From the NCBI GenBank assembly GCA_001570385.1, contig BBYL01000018.1:1-64000 (forward strand): a stretch of 64,000 nucleotides of DNA, read 5' to 3'. Below the pieces are notes generated by a model. The model worked only from the letters and a program-made list of their open reading frames with translations. It was not told the DNA's origin and made no database searches. Source of the DNA: Microtetraspora glauca (GTDB taxonomy: Bacteria > Actinomycetota > Actinomycetes > Streptosporangiales > Streptosporangiaceae). Shown here piece by piece: positions 38,522 through 47,556 of the stretch. Both the position numbers and the translations under genes were made by a program. How positions within the stretch are numbered: the first letter of the stretch is position 1; every line of letters begins with the position of its first letter.

Positions 38522-39739
38522 ATGGAGAGCTCTGCGTCTTCCGGCGGCCCCCTCGCCGGCGTTCGTGTACTGGAACTCGGCAGCTTCATCGCCGGCCCCT
38601 TCGCCGGCCAGCTGCTCGGCGACTACGGCGCGGACGTCATCAAGGTCGAGCCGCTCGGTGAAGGTGACGTGATGCGCCGCTGGGGCGTCGTACGCGACGG
38701 CGAGAGCCTCTGGTGGCCGAGCATCGCCCGCAACAAGAGATCCGCCGCGATCGACCTGCGCCGGCCGGAGGGGCGCGACCTGGTGCGCCGCATGGCGCGC
38801 GAGGTCGACGTGGTCCTGGAGAACTTCCGGCCCGGCACGCTCGCCGGGTGGGGCCTCGACTACGCCACGCTCGCCGCGGACCACCCCGGCCTGATCATGG
38901 TGCACGTCTCCGGGTTCGGGCAGAGCGGCCCCCGGGCCGGTGACGCCGGGTTCGGCAGCATCGGCGAGGCGATGGGCGGGATCCGGCACACCACGGGCAA
39001 TCCGGACCGGCCGTCGTCGCGGGCGGGCATCAGCCTCGGCGATTCGCTGGCCTCGCTGTTCGCCGTGATCGGAACACTTGCCGCCCTGTCCGAGCGGTCA
39101 CGGAGCGGCCGCGGCCAGGAGGTGGACGTGGCCATCTACGAGGCCGTCGCCGCGCTGATGGAGTCCACGATGGCCGACCACGAGCTCGCCGGAGTCACGC
39201 GCGGCCGTACCGGATCGGTCCTTCCCGGTGTCGCGCCGTCGAACGTGTATCCCACCCGCGACGGCGGCGAGGTACTGATCGCGGCGAACGCGGACACCAT
39301 CTTCGGGCGCCTCTGCAAGGCGATGGGCACGCCCGAGCTGATCACCGACGAGCGGTACGCCACCCACGAGGCGCGGGGCCGCAGCATGACCGAGCTGGAC
39401 GGCCTGATCGCGCGGTGGACGGCCACGCTGAACGCGGCGGAGCTGCTGGAGATCCTCGGAGAGCACCGCATCCCGGCCGGGCGCACGTTCACGGCGGCCG
39501 ACATGCTCGCCGACCCGCACTACGCCGCGCGCGAGATGGTCGTACGGCTGACCAACGCCGCGGGCGTCGAGGTGCCCGCGGCGGGCGTGGTGCCGAAGTT
39601 CTCGCGCACGCCCGGGAGTGCGTCCGCCCCGGGGCCCGCGCTCGGCGCGCACACGCGCGCGGCCCTGGCCGACCTCGCCGGCGTCGGGCCGGGCGAATGG
39701 GACCGGCTGCTGTCGTCGGGGGTCGTCGCCGGCGGCTGA
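38522..39739 (+). CDS. CaiB/BaiF family III CoA transferase, 405 aa
   Basis: ATG at 38522; no ribosome site is obvious. Family III features: LAGVRVLELGSFIAGPFAGQ at the start, GDYGADVIKVEPLGEGD, NKRSAAIDLRRPEGRDLV, VLENFRPGTL, and VSGFGQSGP. The catalytic Asp is probably in SLGDSLASLFAVIGTL near residue 180. Known role: moving CoA between carboxylic acids. As first gene of the operon it probably activates the substrate or an intermediate using succinyl-CoA or another acyl-CoA. Confidence 0.93.
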   Translation: MESSASSGGPLAGVRVLELGSFIAGPFAGQLLGDYGADVIKVEPLGEGDVMRRWGVVRDGESLWWPSIARNKRSAAIDLRRPEGRDLVRRMAREVDVVLENFRPGTLAGWGLDYATLAADHPGLIMVHVSGFGQSGPRAGDAGFGSIGEAMGGIRHTTGNPDRPSSRAGISLGDSLASLFAVIGTLAALSERSRSGRGQEVDVAIYEAVAALMESTMADHELAGVTRGRTGSVLPGVAPSNVYPTRDGGEVLIAANADTIFGRLCKAMGTPELITDERYATHEARGRSMTELDGLIARWTATLNAAELLEILGEHRIPAGRTFTAADMLADPHYAAREMVVRLTNAAGVEVPAAGVVPKFSRTPGSASAPGPALGAHTRAALADLAGVGPGEWDRLLSSGVVAGG

Positions 39740-39817
39740 GCGGCCTCGCCGGGTACCGGCTCCCCGCGTCGAAGAGACCATCCGGCACCGCCCGTGCCGA
39801 CGGAGGACGAGGATCAG

Positions 39818-41008
39818 ATGAGTTTCGAGATTCCAGCGCACGTGCGGCCGATCCGGGACGCGGTGTACGCGTTCATGACCGAGCGGGTCGAGCCCGCCGA
39901 GGAGGTGCTCGACCGCGGGGGCCCGGACGCGGCCGAGGCGCTGCGCGCCCTGCGGGCCGACGCCAAGGCCGAAGGGTTGTGGGCGCTGGGACACCCGGCG
40001 GAGATCGGCGGCGGCGGCCTCCCGTTCCTCGACTACGTGTACGTCAACGAGGTCCAGGGACGCAGCCACTACGGGCAGGTGGCCCTCGGCACGCTGAGCC
40101 TGCAGGACTCGATCATGCTCGACCGCCACGCGGATCCCGCGCTGCGCGCCACGTACCTGGGGCCGCTGGTGCGCGGTGAGATCACCCCGAGCTTCGCGAT
40201 GACCGAGCCGGAGGTCGCGAGCTCGGATCCCACGCAGCTGGCGACGACCGCCGTGCTCGACGGCGACGAATGGGTGATCAACGGGCACAAGTGGTTCACC
40301 ACCGGGGCGGCGCAGGCGAGCTACACGACCGTGATGTGCCGGACAGAACCGGACGCGGCCCCGCACGACGCGTTCAGCATGATCATCGTGCCGACCGGCA
40401 CGCCGGGCTACCAGGTCGTCCGCGAGACCCCGACGCTGGGCGTCAGCGGCGGGCACTACGAGGTCAGGTACGACGACGTGCGCGTGCCCGCCGCCAACCT
40501 GCTCGGCGGCAGGGGCCGGGGGTTCACGATCGCGCAGGAACGGCTCGGGCCGGGCCGCATCTTCCACGCCATGCGATGGCTGGGCCAGGCCCAGCGCGCC
40601 TACGACCTGATGTGCGCCCGGCTGAACGACCGGGTGGCCTTCGGAGAGCCGCTGGCACGCAAGCAGCTCATGCAGCAGCACGTGTTCGAGTCGTACGCCG
40701 AGATCCAGGCGTGCCGCCTGCTGACCCTGCACGCCGCGCACAAGATCGACCAGGGTGACCAGGCCCGCGTGGAGATCGGCGCGATCAAGGTGGTCGGCGC
40801 CCGGATGCTGCACAACGTCATCGACCGGGCGATCCAGGCGTACGGCGCCATGGGCGTCACCGACGACACCCCGCTGAGCCTCATGTACCGCAACGCGCGG
40901 CTCGCGCGCATCTACGACGGGCCCGACGAGGTGCACGTCCACACCGTCGCGCGGCGCATCCTGCGGCGCTACGCCGGGGGCGGCGGATGGGAGTTCGGGC
41001 TGTCCTGA
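39818..41008 (+). CDS. Acyl-CoA dehydrogenase (ACAD10/11-like), 396 aa
   Basis: ATG at 39818 with GGAGGACGAGG upstream. FAD/CoA landmarks: FAMTEPEVASSDPTQLATTA, NGHKWFTTGAAQASYTTVMC, DVRVPAANLLGGRGRGF, RLGPGRIFHAMRWLGQAQRA, and the end motif RIYDGPDEVHVHTVARRIL, where the catalytic Glu/Asp position is GPDE rather than the usual GTxE. This variant is typical of ACAD10/11-like enzymes, which work with APH-type kinases such as the one at 36963. A step on a hydroxylated or branched acyl-CoA is therefore likely. Confidence 0.92.
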   Translation: MSFEIPAHVRPIRDAVYAFMTERVEPAEEVLDRGGPDAAEALRALRADAKAEGLWALGHPAEIGGGGLPFLDYVYVNEVQGRSHYGQVALGTLSLQDSIMLDRHADPALRATYLGPLVRGEITPSFAMTEPEVASSDPTQLATTAVLDGDEWVINGHKWFTTGAAQASYTTVMCRTEPDAAPHDAFSMIIVPTGTPGYQVVRETPTLGVSGGHYEVRYDDVRVPAANLLGGRGRGFTIAQERLGPGRIFHAMRWLGQAQRAYDLMCARLNDRVAFGEPLARKQLMQQHVFESYAEIQACRLLTLHAAHKIDQGDQARVEIGAIKVVGARMLHNVIDRAIQAYGAMGVTDDTPLSLMYRNARLARIYDGPDEVHVHTVARRILRRYAGGGGWEFGLS

Positions 41009-41077
41009 GACGGCCCCCTCCCAGGCCACTCCCCGCCGAAGAGCGACGCGACGACGAGCGATCAGGAGCACTTCAGA

Positions 41078-42013
41078 ATGACCTCCGGAACCCCCACCCA
41101 CCCCTTCGCCGCGGCCGTTCCCGGCGTGCACGTCGAGATCGTCGAGGTCAGCCCCCGTGACGGCCTCCAGAACGAGGCCGTCACGGTCGGCACCGAGCAC
41201 AAGAAGCGGCTCGTGGAGGACCTGGTCGCCGCGGGTGTGCGCCGCATCGAGGTGACGAGCTTCGTCCGCCCGGACCGCGTACCGCAGATGGCCGACGCCG
41301 ACGCGCTGATGGCGAGCCTGGAGAGCCGCCCCGGCGTCACCTTCGTCGGCCTGGTGCTCAACCGCAGGGGCGCCGAGCGGGCGATCCGCGCCGGCATCCA
41401 CGAGCTGAACTACGTCGTGCCCGCCACCGACGCGTTCGGGACGCGGAACCAGGGGGTGACGACCGACGAGGCGCTGAAGCAGCTCGAGGACATCGGCGTG
41501 CTCGCCGAGCGGGCGGGAATCCCGCTCTCGGCCACCGTCGCCGTCGCCTTCGGCTGCCCGTACCAGGGAGAGGTGCCGACCGAGCGGGTCGTCGAGGTCG
41601 CGCGGCTCGCGCTCGGCACGTCCTCCGTACGTGAACTCGCGCTCGCGGACACGATCGGGTCGGGGGTGCCGCACGAGGTGTTCGAGCGGTTCACCGCGGT
41701 CCGCGAGATCTCGGACGTGCGGCTGCGCGCCCACTTCCACGACACCCGGCGTACGGCCATCGCGAACGCTCAGGCCGCGATCGCCGCGGGGGTGACCGCG
41801 CTGGACGCGAGCGCGGCGGGGCTCGGAGGGTGCCCGTTCGCGCCGGGGGCCGCGGGCAACGTCGCGACCGAGGACCTCGCCTGGGCCCTGCGGCGCGGCG
41901 GATACGACACCGGCCTGGACATCTCCGCGATCGTCGCGGCCGGCGCGCAGGCGTGCGAGCACCTGGGCACGACGCCCCGCTCCGGTGTAGCGAACGCCGG
42001 GATCTTCCCCTAG
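41078..42013 (+). CDS. HMG-CoA lyase-family enzyme, 311 aa
   Basis: TIM-barrel HMGL-like protein with EVSPRDGLQNEAV (metal and substrate residues R-D-Q), VTSFVRPDRVPQMADADALM, HFHDTRRTAIANAQAAI (His metal ligands) and the signature loop SAAGLGGCPFAPGAAGNVATED with its catalytic Cys. Length is normal. Known reaction: cleavage of 3-hydroxy-3-methylglutaryl-CoA into acetoacetate and acetyl-CoA, or of a related tertiary hydroxyacyl-CoA. In this operon it suggests that a branched (methyl-bearing) carbon skeleton is split. Confidence 0.93.
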   Translation: MTSGTPTHPFAAAVPGVHVEIVEVSPRDGLQNEAVTVGTEHKKRLVEDLVAAGVRRIEVTSFVRPDRVPQMADADALMASLESRPGVTFVGLVLNRRGAERAIRAGIHELNYVVPATDAFGTRNQGVTTDEALKQLEDIGVLAERAGIPLSATVAVAFGCPYQGEVPTERVVEVARLALGTSSVRELALADTIGSGVPHEVFERFTAVREISDVRLRAHFHDTRRTAIANAQAAIAAGVTALDASAAGLGGCPFAPGAAGNVATEDLAWALRRGGYDTGLDISAIVAAGAQACEHLGTTPRSGVANAGIFP

Positions 42014-42062
42014 CCGTCCGATCGCCCGTCGAGACCCGAACCCCCCGCCGAAGGAGAACGAC

Positions 42063-43601
42063 ATGCTCGTCAGTGATGTGTTGCGCCGCAACGCGCGGCG
42101 CACTCCCGACAGAAACGCCCTGCTCATGGTCGACGGCTCGGGGGCGCGGACCTACGCCGAGCTGTACGAGCGCGCGACGCGCCTCGCCAACGCGCTGCTG
42201 GGCGTCGCCGCGCCAGGTGACCGCGTGGCGATCCTGTCCGAGAACAGCCCCGAGTACGTCGAGGCATACTACGGCGTCCCCTCCGCGGGGATGGCGCTGA
42301 CCATGCTCAACTACCGTCTGCACCCGAAGGAATGGGTGTGGATCCTCAACGACTCCGGCGCCCGCGTCCTGCTCGTCGCGCGGCCCTACCTTGAGGCGAT
42401 CGCCGACCACCTGGGCGAGATCGAGGCGCTGGAGCACGTCATCGTCATCGGGGACCCCGCGCCGGGCTTCCGGACGTACGACGACCTGGTCGGCGCCGCC
42501 TCCGCCGCCGTACCCGAGGTGCCCGTCGGAGCCGACGACGTCGCCTGGCTGCTCTACACCAGCGGGACGACCGGCTTCCCGAAGGGGGCGCAGCTCACTC
42601 ACCGCAACCTCACCACCGCGATGATCCAGTCGGTCCTGGAGTACGACCCGACGCCGCGGACCCGGTTCCTCAACGCCATGCCGCTGTGCCACGTCGCCGG
42701 ATATCTCACGCCGACGCACCAGTTCTACGGCGGGTCGGTGCTGATGATGTCCGGCTGGGACCCGGAACTGTGGATGCGGCTGGTCCAGGAGCACCGGGTC
42801 ACCAGCGGCGGGTTCGCGCCGACCATGATGTCGATGCTGCTGGCGCACCCGAAGATCTGGGACTACGACCTCGACAGCCTCGAATGGATGGGCTACGGCG
42901 CCTCCAAGATCCCGGCCGACGTGCTGCGCCGGACCATCGAGAGGTTCGGGTCGGTCGTCTACGCCGGGATGGGGATGACCGAGCTCGGCGGGAACATCCT
43001 GACCCTCGACAAGGAGGCGCACATCCGCGCCGCGAACGGCGAGGAGCACCTGCTCGACGCGGTCGGGAAGCCCATGTCGCTCGTCGACGTACGCGTGGTG
43101 AACTCGGCCGGCGAGGACTGCGCCGACGGAGAGGTCGGGGAGATCGTGGTCCAGGGCGACCAGGTCACGGTCGGCTACTTCGGGAATCCGGAGGCGACCG
43201 AGCAGGCGTTCGCCGGCGGCTGGTTCCACACCGGCGACCTCGCCAGGCGCGACGAGGAGGGGTTCCTCTACATCGTCGACCGCGCCAAGGACATGATCAT
43301 CTCCGGTGGCGAGAACGTCTACTCCAGCGAGGTCGAGAACGCCGTCTACGAGCACCCGGGCGTCGCCGAGGCGGCGGTCATCGGCCTGCCCGATCCGGTC
43401 TGGGGCGAGAAGGTCGCCGTCGTCGTGGTCCGCAGGGAGGGCCACGAGGTGTCGGCGGACGACGTCGTGGGCCAGTGCACGAGCAGGCTCGCCTCCTACA
43501 AGCGGCCGCGTGAAGTGATCTTCGTGGACTCCCTGCCGAAGACGGTCAGCGGAAAGATCCGCAAGAACGACCTCCGCGAGCGGTACGGCACCGCGAAGTG
43601 A
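42063..43601 (+). CDS. Acyl-CoA synthetase (AMP-forming ligase), 512 aa
   Basis: ATG at 42063 with AAGGAGAAC upstream. ANL superfamily motifs in order: LLYTSGTTGFPKGAQLTHRN near 160, GMGMTELGG near 300, the hinge region GWFHTGDLARRDEEGFLYIV and RAKDMIISGGENVYSSEVE near 400-420, and the C-terminal Lys in LPKTVSGKIRKNDLRE. Activates a carboxylic acid to acyl-AMP and then acyl-CoA. Specificity cannot be read off; medium-chain or aromatic/alicyclic acids are possible. Confidence 0.93.
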   Translation: MLVSDVLRRNARRTPDRNALLMVDGSGARTYAELYERATRLANALLGVAAPGDRVAILSENSPEYVEAYYGVPSAGMALTMLNYRLHPKEWVWILNDSGARVLLVARPYLEAIADHLGEIEALEHVIVIGDPAPGFRTYDDLVGAASAAVPEVPVGADDVAWLLYTSGTTGFPKGAQLTHRNLTTAMIQSVLEYDPTPRTRFLNAMPLCHVAGYLTPTHQFYGGSVLMMSGWDPELWMRLVQEHRVTSGGFAPTMMSMLLAHPKIWDYDLDSLEWMGYGASKIPADVLRRTIERFGSVVYAGMGMTELGGNILTLDKEAHIRAANGEEHLLDAVGKPMSLVDVRVVNSAGEDCADGEVGEIVVQGDQVTVGYFGNPEATEQAFAGGWFHTGDLARRDEEGFLYIVDRAKDMIISGGENVYSSEVENAVYEHPGVAEAAVIGLPDPVWGEKVAVVVVRREGHEVSADDVVGQCTSRLASYKRPREVIFVDSLPKTVSGKIRKNDLRERYGTAK

Positions 43602-43626
43602 GGTCCGGACACAGGAGATGACAGAC

Positions 43627-44775
43627 ATGAGTACCGGCGCATCCGTGCCTGAGAGTCATGAACAGCCGCGGCCGCGGCTCTCCCGCCGATGGCTGATCCG
43701 CGGGGTGGGAGTGGCGGCCGCGGGCGCCGCGGTGCTGGGCTCGGCCGGCGGCACCGCCGCCGCCGCGGCCCTCCCCGGCGGCCGTGAGGACGGCGGCCGT
43801 CAGGACAAGGGAAAGAACCCCGGGAAGGGAAAGAAAGTGAAGATCACCACGCTCGCCACCGGACTGAAGTTCCCCGAGGGCCCGGTCGCGCTCCCCAACG
43901 GTGACGTGCTCGTCGTCGAGATCCACCGCAAGACGCTGACCCGGATCACTCCGGACGGCACGACCTCGGTGGTGGCCGAGCTGGGCGGCGGGCCCAACGG
44001 CGCGGCGCTCGGCCCCGACGGGCGCGTCTACGTCGCCAACAACGGCGGCATGTACGCCTTCGACGTCGGCGGCTTCGTCTTCGCCGGCGGCATCCCGGCC
44101 GACTACACGTCCGGCAGCATCCAGGCGGTCGACCTGAAGACCGGCGCGGTGGAGACCCTCTACACCGCGGCAGACGGCCATGACCTGCGCGGCCCGAACG
44201 ACCTGGTCTTCGACTCCGCGGGCGGGTTCTACTTCACCGACCACGGCAAGAGCGACGGCGCCACCGGCGACAAGGGACGGCTGTTCTACGCCACCCCCGA
44301 CGGAAAGTCGATCAAGCAGATCGCCGGCGGCATGGAAGGCCCCAACGGCATCGGTCTCTCGCCCGACGGAAAGCGCCTCTACGTCAGCGAGACGTACACG
44401 GCGCGGGTCTGGTGGTGGGACGTGACCGGGCCGGGGCGGATCACGGGCGGAAAGTCGCTCGGCGGCTCCGGCGGCGGCAACTTCCTCTACACGGCGGCCG
44501 ACTACACCAACTTCGACTCGCTCGGCGTCGAGGCGGGCGGCAACGTCTGCGTGGCGTCGATGATCCACGCCGGTATCTCCGTGGTGAGCCCCAAGGGCGA
44601 CCTGGTGGACTTCGTCGAGATCGACACCGACGGCGACCCGGGCATCACCAACATCTGCTGGGGTGGCCCCGGCATGCGGACCGCGTACATCACCGCGTCC
44701 AGCACCGGAAAGCTGCTGAAGGTCGAGTGGCCGAGGCCGGGCCTCGCGCTCAACTTCGCGGGCGGGAAGAAGTGA
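43627..44775 (+). CDS. Tat-exported SMP-30/gluconolactonase-like protein, 382 aa
   Basis: ATG at 43627 is preferred for AGGAG nine bases upstream; an in-frame ATG at 43618 is too close to it. A twin-arginine signal, SRRWLIRGVGVAAAGAAVLG, is followed by a Gly/Lys-rich linker and a six-bladed propeller. SMP-30 metal positions are visible: Glu in KFPEGPVALP, Asn in RGPNDLVFD and Asp/Glu in the GPNGIGLSPDG and YVSETYTARVW blades. Likely a secreted calcium-dependent lactonase that opens a lactone before uptake, in an operon otherwise made of cytosolic CoA-enzymes. Confidence 0.87.
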   Translation: MSTGASVPESHEQPRPRLSRRWLIRGVGVAAAGAAVLGSAGGTAAAAALPGGREDGGRQDKGKNPGKGKKVKITTLATGLKFPEGPVALPNGDVLVVEIHRKTLTRITPDGTTSVVAELGGGPNGAALGPDGRVYVANNGGMYAFDVGGFVFAGGIPADYTSGSIQAVDLKTGAVETLYTAADGHDLRGPNDLVFDSAGGFYFTDHGKSDGATGDKGRLFYATPDGKSIKQIAGGMEGPNGIGLSPDGKRLYVSETYTARVWWWDVTGPGRITGGKSLGGSGGGNFLYTAADYTNFDSLGVEAGGNVCVASMIHAGISVVSPKGDLVDFVEIDTDGDPGITNICWGGPGMRTAYITASSTGKLLKVEWPRPGLALNFAGGKK

Positions 44776-45155
44776 GCGGGATCGTCCAGACCGCGGACCG
44801 GTTCTTCGACGCCGTCTCGCGCGGGGACACGGCGGTGCTCGCGTCCCTCTACAGCCCGGACGCCGTCATCTGGCACAACTACGACGACATCGAGCAGACG
44901 CGCGAGCAGAGTATGCGGCTGCTCTCCTGGCTGGACAGGAAGGCCGGTCCGCTGCGGTACGTGGACGTGCGCCGGATCCTGCTCGACGACGGATTCGTGC
45001 AGCAGCACGTCGTCGAGCTCGGCGGCGGGTGCGCCGGGCTGCGCATGCCCGCGATGCTGCGCGTCTTCTGCGACGACCGGCACATCCACCGGATCGAGGA
45101 GTACGTCGATCCCGGTCCGCTCAACGAACGGCTGGCGGCGACCGCGTCGCGCTGA
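44772..45155 (+). CDS. NTF2/SnoaL-like small protein, 127 aa
   Basis: GTG at 44772 overlaps the previous stop (GTGA). The cone-shaped NTF2 fold is suggested by TADRFFDAVSRGDTAVLASL, YSPDAVIWHNYDDIEQTREQ and the final HRIEEYVDPGPLNERL. Members act as isomerases, dehydratases, lactonases or cyclases, or as non-catalytic partners. The conserved His/Asp in WHNYDD and the EEYVD pair could be active-site residues. Exact reaction unknown; an isomerisation within this catabolic pathway is the simplest guess. Confidence 0.82.
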   Translation: MSGIVQTADRFFDAVSRGDTAVLASLYSPDAVIWHNYDDIEQTREQSMRLLSWLDRKAGPLRYVDVRRILLDDGFVQQHVVELGGGCAGLRMPAMLRVFCDDRHIHRIEEYVDPGPLNERLAATASR

Positions 45156-45203
45156 CGCGACCGTCGCCGGACCACCATCGGACGGAGACAGGAGAAGAAG
45201 GCA

Positions 45204-46310
45204 ATGGAGTCATTCGTCCCGTTCCGCAGAGGGACCACACCTCGAAGGATCCACGCCGACCTCGACGGCCTCAAGGACGACGAGCTGGGACGCGCCGGAT
45301 TCACCGGTCGAACCGCGCATCTCTACCGGCGGCACGACCCGACCCGGTACCGCAGCGAAGGGCCGCTGGCCCCCGTAGACGTCAGCGTGGACGCGCTGAC
45401 GCCCACGGACAGGGACGACCCCGCCGGCGAGCCGCTGCTCCTCTTCAGCAACGCCGACTGCCGGATCTCGCTGAGCGCGCGGACCGAGGCGCCGCCGTTC
45501 TACGTGCGCAACGTGGACGGTGACGAGCTGCACTTCGTGCACAGCGGTACGGGGAGCTTCGTCACCGAGTTCGGCACGCTCGCGTACCGGCCGGGCGACT
45601 ACGTCTACATCCCCAAGGCGACCACGTACCGGCAGATCCCTGACGACGGCGGATCCCGCGTGCTGGTCGTCGAGGCGGTGGAGGAGTTCCGCGTCCCGGA
45701 GGCCGGCGTCCTCGGCCGGCACTTCCCCTTCGACGGCGGGCTCGTCGTGATCCCCGAGGCCGCCGTCGTGGAGGACGACGGGCGCGACGAGTACGAGGTC
45801 CGGCTGTACCACTCCGGGCAGCACACCTCGATCTACTACCCGCACGACCCGTGCGACGCGGAGGGCTGGCGGGGAGACAACTTCCCGTTCACCTTCAACA
45901 TCGACGACTACGACGTGCTCACCTCGGAGAGCGTGCACCTGCCGCCCACCGTCCACCTGTTCATGCAGGCCACCGGGGTGTACGTCATGAACTTCCTGCC
46001 GCGGGCGGCAGAGAGCGTCCCGGGCACCGAACGGTTCCCCTGGTACCACCGCAACGTCGACTACGACGAGATCGCCTTCTACCACGGGGGAAGCGTCTTC
46101 GGGATCGACATGCCGCCCGGCCTCATCTCGCACGCGCCGCAGGGCGTGCACCACGGCGCGCCCGAGAAGGCCCGTGAGCGGTCCCGGCGCCGCTTCGACC
46201 GGGACACCCGGGTCGAATGGAAGATCATCGCGGTCGACACGCGGCGGCGGCTGGTGCCCAGCGAGGCCGTGCTCGCGGCGGCCGCCGCGGAACCGGAGGT
46301 GGAGGCATGA
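45204..46310 (+). CDS. Homogentisate 1,2-dioxygenase-like cupin, 368 aa
   Basis: ATG at 45204 with AGGAGAAGAAGG upstream. Bicupin of the HmgA family, shorter than true homogentisate dioxygenase (about 430-440 aa). The iron ligands known from the human enzyme are kept: His282 in WYHRNVDYDE, Glu289 in the same segment, and His317 in APQGVHHGAPE. The N-terminal cupin has FVHSGTGSFVTEFGTLAYRP. Ring cleavage of a dihydroxylated aromatic is likely. Neighbours (hydrolase, thiolase, CoA enzymes) are unlike the tyrosine pathway, where maleylacetoacetate isomerase and fumarylacetoacetase would be expected, so the substrate is probably different. Confidence 0.85.
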   Translation: MESFVPFRRGTTPRRIHADLDGLKDDELGRAGFTGRTAHLYRRHDPTRYRSEGPLAPVDVSVDALTPTDRDDPAGEPLLLFSNADCRISLSARTEAPPFYVRNVDGDELHFVHSGTGSFVTEFGTLAYRPGDYVYIPKATTYRQIPDDGGSRVLVVEAVEEFRVPEAGVLGRHFPFDGGLVVIPEAAVVEDDGRDEYEVRLYHSGQHTSIYYPHDPCDAEGWRGDNFPFTFNIDDYDVLTSESVHLPPTVHLFMQATGVYVMNFLPRAAESVPGTERFPWYHRNVDYDEIAFYHGGSVFGIDMPPGLISHAPQGVHHGAPEKARERSRRRFDRDTRVEWKIIAVDTRRRLVPSEAVLAAAAAEPEVEA

Positions 46311-47494
46311 CCACGGACACGACGTTCGGCTACGACCGCATCCCATACCTCGTGGTGTTCGACGACGAGTCCCCCTACCGGGACACGTACGGCGGGCCGA
46401 GCGAGATCGTCGCCCTGGAGAGCTATCTGCTGCGGCCGCGCGGCGTGGAGTCGGACACCGTCATCGTGTTCATGCACCCCATCGGGGGCGGGGCCTACCT
46501 GCCGATGATGAACGGCCTGGCCCGCGCCGGACACCACGTCATCTACTGCGGCAGCCGTTACCGGGGCGTCGACAGCGCGCTGATCATGGAGAAGGTGGTC
46601 CAGGACCTCGGGGCCTGCGTCCGCGACGCCCGCGAGCGGCTCGGCTACGCCAAGGTCGTGCTGGCCGGATGGAGCGGCGGCGGCGCGCTGTCGCTGTTCT
46701 ACCAGCAGCAGGCGCAGCACCCGACCATCACGGCCACCCCCGCGGGCGACCCGCTGGACCTCACCAGGTCCGGCCTGATCCCCGCCGACGGGATCATGCT
46801 GCTCGCCGCGCACGTCAGCCGGCACGGGACCATGACCGAATGGCTGGACGCGTCGATCCTGGACGAGTCCGACCCGGACGTCCGCGATCCGGAGCTCGAC
46901 CTCTACGACCCGCAGAACCCGAACCGGCCCCCGTACACCGCGGAGTTCGTCGAGCGGTACCGCGCGGCGCAGATCGCCCGCAACCGCACGATCACCGCGT
47001 GGGTCAGGCAGCGGCTCGACGACCTGCGCGCCTCCGGCCGCGAGTTCGAGGAGCGCGCGTTCGTCGTGCACGGGACGATGGCCGACCCGCGCTGGCTCGA
47101 CCCCGCGATCGATCCCAACGACCGGGTCCCCGGCCGGTGCTATCTGGGCGACCCGCGCCTGGTCAACAACGGCCCGGTCGGGCTGGCGCGTTTCTGCACG
47201 CTGCGGAGCTGGCTGTCGCAGTGGAGCTACGACGACGCCAACGGCGACGGCGTCCGGTGCGCCGAGGACCTGCGCGTCCCCGCGCTGGTGATCGGCAACA
47301 GCGCCGACGACGCGTGCACCCCGAGCCACACCCGGCGCCTCTTCGAGGCGGTCGGGCACCCGGACCGGACGCTGCACGTGGTCAAGGGAGCCACGCACTA
47401 CTACGCGGGGCCGGACCAGCGGCCGATGCTCGGCGAGGCCATCGGAGTGATCTCCGGGTGGCTGGCCGAACGCGGATTCGCCGCGCGGATCTGA
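46307..47494 (+). CDS. Alpha/beta hydrolase, 395 aa
   Basis: ATG at 46307 overlaps the dioxygenase stop (ATGA), with GGAGGTGGAGG before it. The fold is alpha/beta hydrolase: VIVFMHPIGGGAYLPMMNGL, nucleophile elbow AGWSGGGALSLFYQQQ near 125, acid in LVIGNSADDACTPSHTRR and His in VKGATHYYAG. The tight coupling to the ring-cleavage dioxygenase suggests it hydrolyses the cleavage product (a C-C hydrolase role as for meta-cleavage products) or an ester/thioester later in the path. That role is inferred from context. Confidence 0.87.
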   Translation: MTTDTTFGYDRIPYLVVFDDESPYRDTYGGPSEIVALESYLLRPRGVESDTVIVFMHPIGGGAYLPMMNGLARAGHHVIYCGSRYRGVDSALIMEKVVQDLGACVRDARERLGYAKVVLAGWSGGGALSLFYQQQAQHPTITATPAGDPLDLTRSGLIPADGIMLLAAHVSRHGTMTEWLDASILDESDPDVRDPELDLYDPQNPNRPPYTAEFVERYRAAQIARNRTITAWVRQRLDDLRASGREFEERAFVVHGTMADPRWLDPAIDPNDRVPGRCYLGDPRLVNNGPVGLARFCTLRSWLSQWSYDDANGDGVRCAEDLRVPALVIGNSADDACTPSHTRRLFEAVGHPDRTLHVVKGATHYYAGPDQRPMLGEAIGVISGWLAERGFAARI

Positions 47495-47556
47495 CCCCCG
47501 ATTCTCCCGATCGACCTGTCGCGGCCCGCCTCGGGACGCGACCAGAGAGGATTCCC

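Noticed and set aside
39098..42127. 1009-codon open frame on the minus strand
   Set aside because: It lies opposite three clear family genes (CoA transferase, dehydrogenase, lyase); its translation is Arg/Gly/Pro-rich with no domain. High GC keeps antisense frames open.
45204..46310. True homogentisate 1,2-dioxygenase (hmgA)
   Set aside because: Iron ligands match, but the protein is about 70 residues shorter and lacks the tyrosine-pathway neighbours, so only a family-level call is made.
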